A DNA stretch of 64,000 nucleotides from DASUPK01 sp963797265 (GTDB lineage: Bacteria; Actinomycetota; Thermoleophilia; Solirubrobacterales; 70-9). Below the pieces are notes generated by a model that worked only from the letters and a program-made list of their open reading frames with translations, was not told where the DNA came from and did no database searches. Location: assembly GCA_963797265.1 (NCBI GenBank), contig CAWCOY010000004.1, positions 186,001 to 250,000 of the forward strand, in the 5' to 3' direction. Each line of letters begins with the position of its first letter. The first letter of the stretch is position 1. Both the position numbers and the translations under genes were made by a program. Of the stretch, positions 58,930-64,000 are shown in pieces.

Positions 58930-60936
58930 ATGAGCGCGACCGCGTACGGCTGGCTGGTGCTCGCCTTCCCGCTCGCCGGGACCCTGATCGTGAGCCTGGG
59001 CTGGAAGCGGCTGCCGGGCCGGAGCGCCGGTTTTATCGCGACCGGGATGATCGGCCTCTCGTTCCTGGCCTCCCTCGGCGCCCTGATCCAGCTCCTCGGC
59101 GATCCGGTCGATGCCCGGCAGCACACCTCATCGTTCTATGACTACGCCAGCGCGGCCGGCCTCGACATCAAGCTCAACGTCCTTGTCGACCCGCTCTCGG
59201 TCTACATGTGCCTGGTCGTCAGCGGGGTCTCAGCGCTGATCCACCTCTACTCGATCAGCTACATGACCTCGGACCGCGGCTTCAACCGCTTCTTCGCCTA
59301 CCTCAACTTCTTCGTCTTCTCGATGCTGTTGCTGGTCCTGGCCGGCAACCTGGTGCTGCTGATCGTCGGCTGGGCCTTCGTCGGCTTCGCCTCTTACGCG
59401 CTGATCAGCTTCTGGTACCGGCGGACCACGGCCACGCGGGCGGGGATGAAGGCCTTCGTGATCAACGTGATCGGCGACGTCGGCATGGTGCTGGCGGCGT
59501 TCTTCATCTTCCGCGAGCTCGGCACCTTCGACCTCCTCTCGATCTTCAGCCAGGCCCCGGGCACGTTCCACACCAACCAGGGCGTCGTGGTCGCGATCTG
59601 CCTGCTGCTGCTCGTCGGCGCGATCGCCAAGTCCGCCCAGGTGCCGCTCCACACCTGGCTCCCGGACGCGATGGAAGGCCCGACGCCGGTCTCCGCCCTG
59701 ATCCACGCGGCGACGATGGTCACCGCCGGCGTCTACTTGATCGCCCGCTTCCACCCGCTGTTCGAGATCGGGCTGACCGCCGCCGACATCGCCGCCTTCA
59801 TCGGTCTGGCGACGCTGCTGATCGCGGCGACGATCGCGCTGGTCGTCACGGATCTGAAGCGGATCATCGCCTACTCGACCATGAGCCAGATCGGCTACAT
59901 GTTCGTCGGGGTCGGGATCGGGGCGTACTCGGAGGGTCTCTTCCACCTGATGACCCACGCCTTCTTCAAGGCCCTCCTCTTCATGGCGGCCGGCTCGGTG
60001 ATCGGTGCGATGGCGAACCGCCAGAACATCGACCGGATGGGCGGCTTCCGCAAGGCGATGCCGTTCACCTCGGCCATGCTGCTGATCGGCGCGCTGGCGC
60101 TGGCCGCGTTCCCGCTGACCTCGGGCTGGTTCTCGAAGGACGAGATCCTCGACTTCGCCGCCTACCGCGGCGGCTTCTACGTGATCTTCACGATCGGCGG
60201 CTACCTCGGGGCGCTGCTGACCGCCTTCTATGCGTTCCGGATCGGCTTCCGGGTCGTCTTCGGCGAGCCGGTCGAGGAGGCGAGGGAGCTCGAGCAGGGG
60301 CACATTCACCACGCCGAGCCCGAGAACCCCGCGACGGGAGAGAAGGAGGACACCGACGTCGGCTTCCCCGGACCGAGCCACCAGATCGCCGAGCGCGAGT
60401 GGCCGATGAAGGTCGGGATGAGCATTCTCGCGTTCGGTGCGCTCGTCGGCGGGTTCCTCCAGATCCCAGGTGTGGACGAGGTCGTCCACAAGTTCCTGCA
60501 CGGCTCCTTCGAGGACTCGAGTCTGTACGAACAGGGGCCGAGCACAGGCGCCGCGTACCGAGGCCTGACGATCGGAGGCGTGCTCTCGATCATCGGCATC
60601 GCGGTCGCCTACTACTGCTACATCCAGGCGCCGGGGACGACCGCAAGGCTCAAGGAGCGGCTGCGCTGGCTCCACGACCTCCTCGAGCGCAAGTGGTACT
60701 TCGACGAGGCGATCGACCTGGTCTTCGTCCGCCCGTCGCTCACGGTGGGCCGCTGGGTGAACGCGATCTTCGAGCGCTACGTCATCCAGGGACTGGTGGT
60801 CGGGGTGACCGACCTGGTCCGGGGCGCGAGCGCCGGCGTCCGGGGCGTTCAGTCCGGCTACATGCGCTCCTACGCCCTGCTGCTGGTCACCGGCTTCGCC
60901 GGGCTCGGCCTCTACTTCCTCCTGCAGAGCTCATGA
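58930..60936 (+). CDS. nuoL: NADH-quinone oxidoreductase subunit L
   Basis: Distal antiporter-like proton-pumping subunit with the lateral helix. 668 residues. Signature: AKSAQVPLHTWLPDAMEGPT, PVSALIHAATMVTAGVYLIA, RIIAYSTMSQIGYMFVGVG and ALAAFPLTSGWFSKDEIL. A His/Glu-rich loop (EQGHIHHAEPENPATGEKED) is inserted before the C-terminal helices. Confidence 0.96.
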   Translation: MSATAYGWLVLAFPLAGTLIVSLGWKRLPGRSAGFIATGMIGLSFLASLGALIQLLGDPVDARQHTSSFYDYASAAGLDIKLNVLVDPLSVYMCLVVSGVSALIHLYSISYMTSDRGFNRFFAYLNFFVFSMLLLVLAGNLVLLIVGWAFVGFASYALISFWYRRTTATRAGMKAFVINVIGDVGMVLAAFFIFRELGTFDLLSIFSQAPGTFHTNQGVVVAICLLLLVGAIAKSAQVPLHTWLPDAMEGPTPVSALIHAATMVTAGVYLIARFHPLFEIGLTAADIAAFIGLATLLIAATIALVVTDLKRIIAYSTMSQIGYMFVGVGIGAYSEGLFHLMTHAFFKALLFMAAGSVIGAMANRQNIDRMGGFRKAMPFTSAMLLIGALALAAFPLTSGWFSKDEILDFAAYRGGFYVIFTIGGYLGALLTAFYAFRIGFRVVFGEPVEEARELEQGHIHHAEPENPATGEKEDTDVGFPGPSHQIAEREWPMKVGMSILAFGALVGGFLQIPGVDEVVHKFLHGSFEDSSLYEQGPSTGAAYRGLTIGGVLSIIGIAVAYYCYIQAPGTTARLKERLRWLHDLLERKWYFDEAIDLVFVRPSLTVGRWVNAIFERYVIQGLVVGVTDLVRGASAGVRGVQSGYMRSYALLLVTGFAGLGLYFLLQSS

Positions 60937-60946
60937 GGGGACTGCC

Positions 60947-62455
60947 GTGATCGAGACCCTCCTCTGGGCACCGCTCGTCTTCGGACTGATCGCGGCCCTC
61001 ATTCCGGGGCGGGTGACCGGCTGGGTGGCCACGGCCGGGCCGCTCGTCTCGCTCGTGCTCGCGGTCGTGGTCGTCGCCGGCTTCAACCCCACCGGTGGCC
61101 TCCAGCACACGGTCGACGCGAGCTGGATCCCCACGCTCGGGGTGCGCTACCAGCTAGGCGTCGACGGGATCAGCCTCTTCCTGGTCCTGCTCACCTCGGT
61201 CCTCTGGCTGGCGGCAACGGTCTGGTCGGCGATCAACCCGCCCGAGCGGCCGCGTCTCTACTTCCTGATGTTCGGGCTCGCCGAGACGGCAGTGCTCGGC
61301 GCCTTCCTCGCACAGGACCTGATCCTGTTCGTCCTCTTCTTCGACCTGATGCTGATTCCGTTCTACTTCATCTTCGGGAGCTGGGGCACAGAGCACCCTG
61401 GACGACCGGAGGAGGACGAAGGACCGATCAGGCCCCAGGCGGCGACTCTGAAGATGTTCATCTACACGCTGGTCGGCTCGCTGCTGATGCTGGCCGGAGC
61501 GATCGCGACTGGGATTCTGGCGGCGGACGGCGGCACTATCGACTTCAACATCCAGCACCTCGCCGCCGACCCGCTCGGCAGCGGCAGCCAGTACTGGATC
61601 TTCTGGTTCTTCGCCGCCGCCTTCCTGGTGAAGATGCCGGCCTTCCCGCTGCACGGGTGGATGCCGGACGCCTACCGGGTGGCGCCGCTGCCGGCGCTGG
61701 CGCTCTTCTCGGGGGTCCTCTCCAAGGTCGGCGCCTACGGCTTCCTGCGCATCGTCTTGCCGATCTTCCCCGCGGCGACGACCCACTTCCAGGAGGTGAT
61801 CCTGGTCGTCGCGGTGGCCTCGATCCTCTACGGCTCGGTGATGGCCTTCACCCAGACCAGCGCCCGGCTGATCCTCGGTTACTCGTCGATGGCCCAACTC
61901 GGCTTCATCACCCTCGGGATCTTCAGCCTGCGGCCCGACGGCGCGGATGGCGCGGTGCTCAACATGGTCAACCACGGCCTCGTGGTCGCACCGCTGATGC
62001 TGATCGCGGTGCTCCTGGTCGAGCGCGCGGGTACCGACGACATCCGCAGGATGGGCGGCCTGGCGACGCGGGCTCCGGTGCTGGCAACTCTCTTCCTGAT
62101 CGCGACCCTGGCGCTGCTGGCGATGCCCGGCTCCGCCAACTTCATCGGCGAGTTCTACATCCTCAACGGGATCTTCCAGGAGAAGATCGTCTACGCCTTC
62201 GTCGCGGCGATAGGCATTGCGCTGGCCGCCTACTACGCGCTCCGCCTCTACCAGCACGCGATGCACAACCGCGAGCCGGAAGGGATCGAGTCACGCGAGG
62301 TCGGCCCGTTCCGCGGCGCCATTCTCGCCGGTCTGATCGCCTGCATCCTCGGGATCGCGCTCTGGCCGGGGTTGATCCTGCAGCGGGCCGATGACTCGGT
62401 CAGCGGTCAGCTCAACAGGACGGCCCAGGCGCCGACCGAGGTGGCACAGCGATGA
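60947..62455 (+). CDS. nuoM: NADH-quinone oxidoreductase subunit M
   Basis: Antiporter-like proton-pumping subunit, 502 residues. Signature: LGVRYQLGVDGISLFLVLLT, VKMPAFPLHGWMPDAYRVAP, LPALALFSGVLSKVGAYGFL, RLILGYSSMAQLGFITLGIF. GTG 60947 follows nuoL by 10 bases. Confidence 0.96.
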   Translation: MIETLLWAPLVFGLIAALIPGRVTGWVATAGPLVSLVLAVVVVAGFNPTGGLQHTVDASWIPTLGVRYQLGVDGISLFLVLLTSVLWLAATVWSAINPPERPRLYFLMFGLAETAVLGAFLAQDLILFVLFFDLMLIPFYFIFGSWGTEHPGRPEEDEGPIRPQAATLKMFIYTLVGSLLMLAGAIATGILAADGGTIDFNIQHLAADPLGSGSQYWIFWFFAAAFLVKMPAFPLHGWMPDAYRVAPLPALALFSGVLSKVGAYGFLRIVLPIFPAATTHFQEVILVVAVASILYGSVMAFTQTSARLILGYSSMAQLGFITLGIFSLRPDGADGAVLNMVNHGLVVAPLMLIAVLLVERAGTDDIRRMGGLATRAPVLATLFLIATLALLAMPGSANFIGEFYILNGIFQEKIVYAFVAAIGIALAAYYALRLYQHAMHNREPEGIESREVGPFRGAILAGLIACILGIALWPGLILQRADDSVSGQLNRTAQAPTEVAQR

Positions 62456-63981
62456 ACTTCAACGCTCCTCACGTCGACTACGCCGGGCTCTCGCCCGTCA
62501 TCGCGCTGACCGCGGGGCTCGTCTTCGTCCTGATGGTCGGGCTGATCCCGCGGCTCGGGCGCTTCACGATGGCCTACCTGACGATCGCCGTGCTGGCGAC
62601 GACAGCCGGCCTCGCGATCTGGCAATGGGGCTCGAGCGAGGACCTGGTCGCGGGGGCACTACGCCTCGACGCGTTCGGCCTGGCGGCGACCTTGATCGCC
62701 TGCCTGGCCGCCGCCGTCGCCGTTGCGATGTCGATACGGGAACCCGCCGCCGAGGAGGCGGGCTTCGGCGCCTTCTACAGCCTGCTGCTCGGCTCCGTGC
62801 TCGGCATGACCCTGATCGCCCAGGCGCAGAACCTGATCGCCTTCTTCGTCGCGCTCGAGCTGCTCTCGATCCCGCTGTATGTGCTCTGCGCCTCGGCCCG
62901 GCGGACCGAGCGCTCGCTCGAGTCGGGCCTCAAGTACCTGGTCATCGGCTCGATCGGGTCGGCGACCGTGCTCTACGGCTTCGCGCTGCTCTATGGGGGC
63001 TCGGGCTCGACTGACTTCGCCGGGATCGCCAAGGGCCTCGCGGGAGACAACGGCAACGACACCATCGTCCTGATCGGCACCGCGATGGTCGCCACCGGGC
63101 TCGCCTTCAAGACCTCGGTCGCGCCCTTCCACCAGTGGACGCCCGACGTCTACCAGGGGGCGCCCACTCCGATCACCGCCTTCATGGCGGTGGCGACCAA
63201 GGCAGCCGCGTTCATCGCGCTCGCTCGGCTCTTCGAGGTGGCACTCGGGCCGATCGCCGACGATTGGAAGCCGGCGCTGGCGGCCCTGGCGGTCGTCTCG
63301 ATCGCGGTCGGCAACATCGGCGCGCTCGGCCAGGACTCGCTGAAGCGGCTGCTGGGCTACTCCGGGATCGCCCAGGCCGGCTACATGCTTGCCGGGGTCG
63401 TGGTCGCGACCGAGAAGGGCCTCGAGGCGCTCGTCTTCTACCTCGCCGCCTACACGCTGATGAACCTCGCCGTCTTCGCCGTGGTGATCGCTCGCGAGCG
63501 CGAGACCGACCGCGGCGACGACATCGAGGCGCTCGCCGGCATCGGTCGCTCCCGGCCGCTCCTCGCGTGGCCGCTGACGATCGGCATGCTCGCCCTCGCC
63601 GGCCTGCCGGGGACCTCCGGCTTCATGGGCAAGCTCTTCCTGATCGAGGCGAGCGTCGACGGCGACTACACCTGGCTCGGCGTGGCGATCGTGATCGGCA
63701 CGATGGTCTCGCTCGCCTACTACCTGCGAGTGATCGCGGCCATCTGGATGTGGCCGGAGCCCAGCGCCGCTCCGCCGACACCGCCCGAGCCCGGAGCGCT
63801 GCCCGCGATCGCCGGAGGATCCCCGGAGGCCGACCGCATCCCGAGGGGCGCCAGCCGCTGCGCGTTGATCGTCGGCACGGCCCTGCTCTGTGGCGCGGCC
63901 ACGATCGCCTTCGGCGTCGCCCCCTCGCCGCTGCTCGACTGGGCGACGCACGCGGCCGGTTCCCTGGCGACGACTGTGTAG
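62452..63981 (+). CDS. nuoN: NADH-quinone oxidoreductase subunit N
   Basis: Antiporter-like subunit next to NuoK, 509 residues. Signature: FKTSVAPFHQWTPDVYQGAP, TPITAFMAVATKAAAFIALA, SLKRLLGYSGIAQAGYMLAG, TIGMLALAGLPGTSGFMGKL. ATG 62452 overlaps the nuoM stop (ATGA). Last gene of the operon; only 19 bases of the window remain after its TAG. Confidence 0.96.
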   Translation: MNFNAPHVDYAGLSPVIALTAGLVFVLMVGLIPRLGRFTMAYLTIAVLATTAGLAIWQWGSSEDLVAGALRLDAFGLAATLIACLAAAVAVAMSIREPAAEEAGFGAFYSLLLGSVLGMTLIAQAQNLIAFFVALELLSIPLYVLCASARRTERSLESGLKYLVIGSIGSATVLYGFALLYGGSGSTDFAGIAKGLAGDNGNDTIVLIGTAMVATGLAFKTSVAPFHQWTPDVYQGAPTPITAFMAVATKAAAFIALARLFEVALGPIADDWKPALAALAVVSIAVGNIGALGQDSLKRLLGYSGIAQAGYMLAGVVVATEKGLEALVFYLAAYTLMNLAVFAVVIARERETDRGDDIEALAGIGRSRPLLAWPLTIGMLALAGLPGTSGFMGKLFLIEASVDGDYTWLGVAIVIGTMVSLAYYLRVIAAIWMWPEPSAAPPTPPEPGALPAIAGGSPEADRIPRGASRCALIVGTALLCGAATIAFGVAPSPLLDWATHAAGSLATTV

Positions 63982-64000
63982 GCGGCGCAAAAGAGCCCCC

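Noticed and set aside
59208..60950. 580-residue open frame overlapping nuoL in another frame
   Set aside because: Arg/Pro/Gly/Asp-rich shadow of a high-GC gene; nuoL is unambiguous.

Overview
The window is high-GC DNA from an actinobacterium. The gene set points to a soil lineage such as Thermoleophilia/Solirubrobacterales: a complete 14-gene complex I operon, a group 3b-type [NiFe] hydrogenase, a quinol-type nitric oxide reductase, a deazaflavin-dependent (F420-type) reductase, an aldonolactone oxidase and many two-component and c-di-GMP proteins. The lineage is an inference from gene content only. The left edge cuts the hydrogenase small-subunit gene.

Region 1 (1-3187, minus strand) is a hydrogenase operon (beta, gamma and small subunits) with a cyclic-nucleotide-binding gene inserted between beta and gamma. 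Region 2 (3268-12605) holds a CBS protein coupled to a PHP-type phosphatase, a PfkB sugar kinase, a DUF779 protein, a coiled-coil protein, a NarL-type regulator convergent with a GAF histidine kinase, and an NO-detoxification set (NorZ, a Cys-motif membrane protein, a hemerythrin). Region 3 (12579-29743) is a tRNA-Arg(ACG) integration hot spot. Three copies of the tRNA 3' half are present: 12579-12624, 14834-14882 and the intact tRNA at 29670-29743. The last two bound a 14.9-kb element with integrase, excisionase, a DUF3631 ATPase, HNH and ribbon-helix-helix proteins, and a cargo block of lipoproteins and zinc-ribbon membrane proteins. A PhoD phosphatase lies between the first two copies.

Region 4 (29778-48929) is core chromosome: an FMN-dependent hydroxyacid oxidase, an L,D-transpeptidase, tRNA-Ser(GCU), a PLP deaminase/aldolase, a PAS-GGDEF-EAL protein, an aldonolactone oxidase, an F420-type reductase, tRNA-Ser(UGA), a secreted beta-repeat protein, a GGDEF/HD-GYP protein, a thioesterase, msrB, a cytochrome c-serS-regulator operon, a flavin reductase and an HxlR regulator facing a DUF899-glyoxalase pair. 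Region 5 (49055-63981) is nuoA-nuoN, all on the plus strand, mostly with overlapping stops and starts.

A theme of the window is interrupted frames. Single-base indels split nuoG (twice), the DUF899 and glyoxalase genes, a small membrane protein, the L,D-transpeptidase and nearly every gene in the island. Some lie in homopolymer runs, which suggests consensus errors in the assembly. The island has a clearly higher density, so real decay may be added on top. Split genes are described here as reconstructed products.
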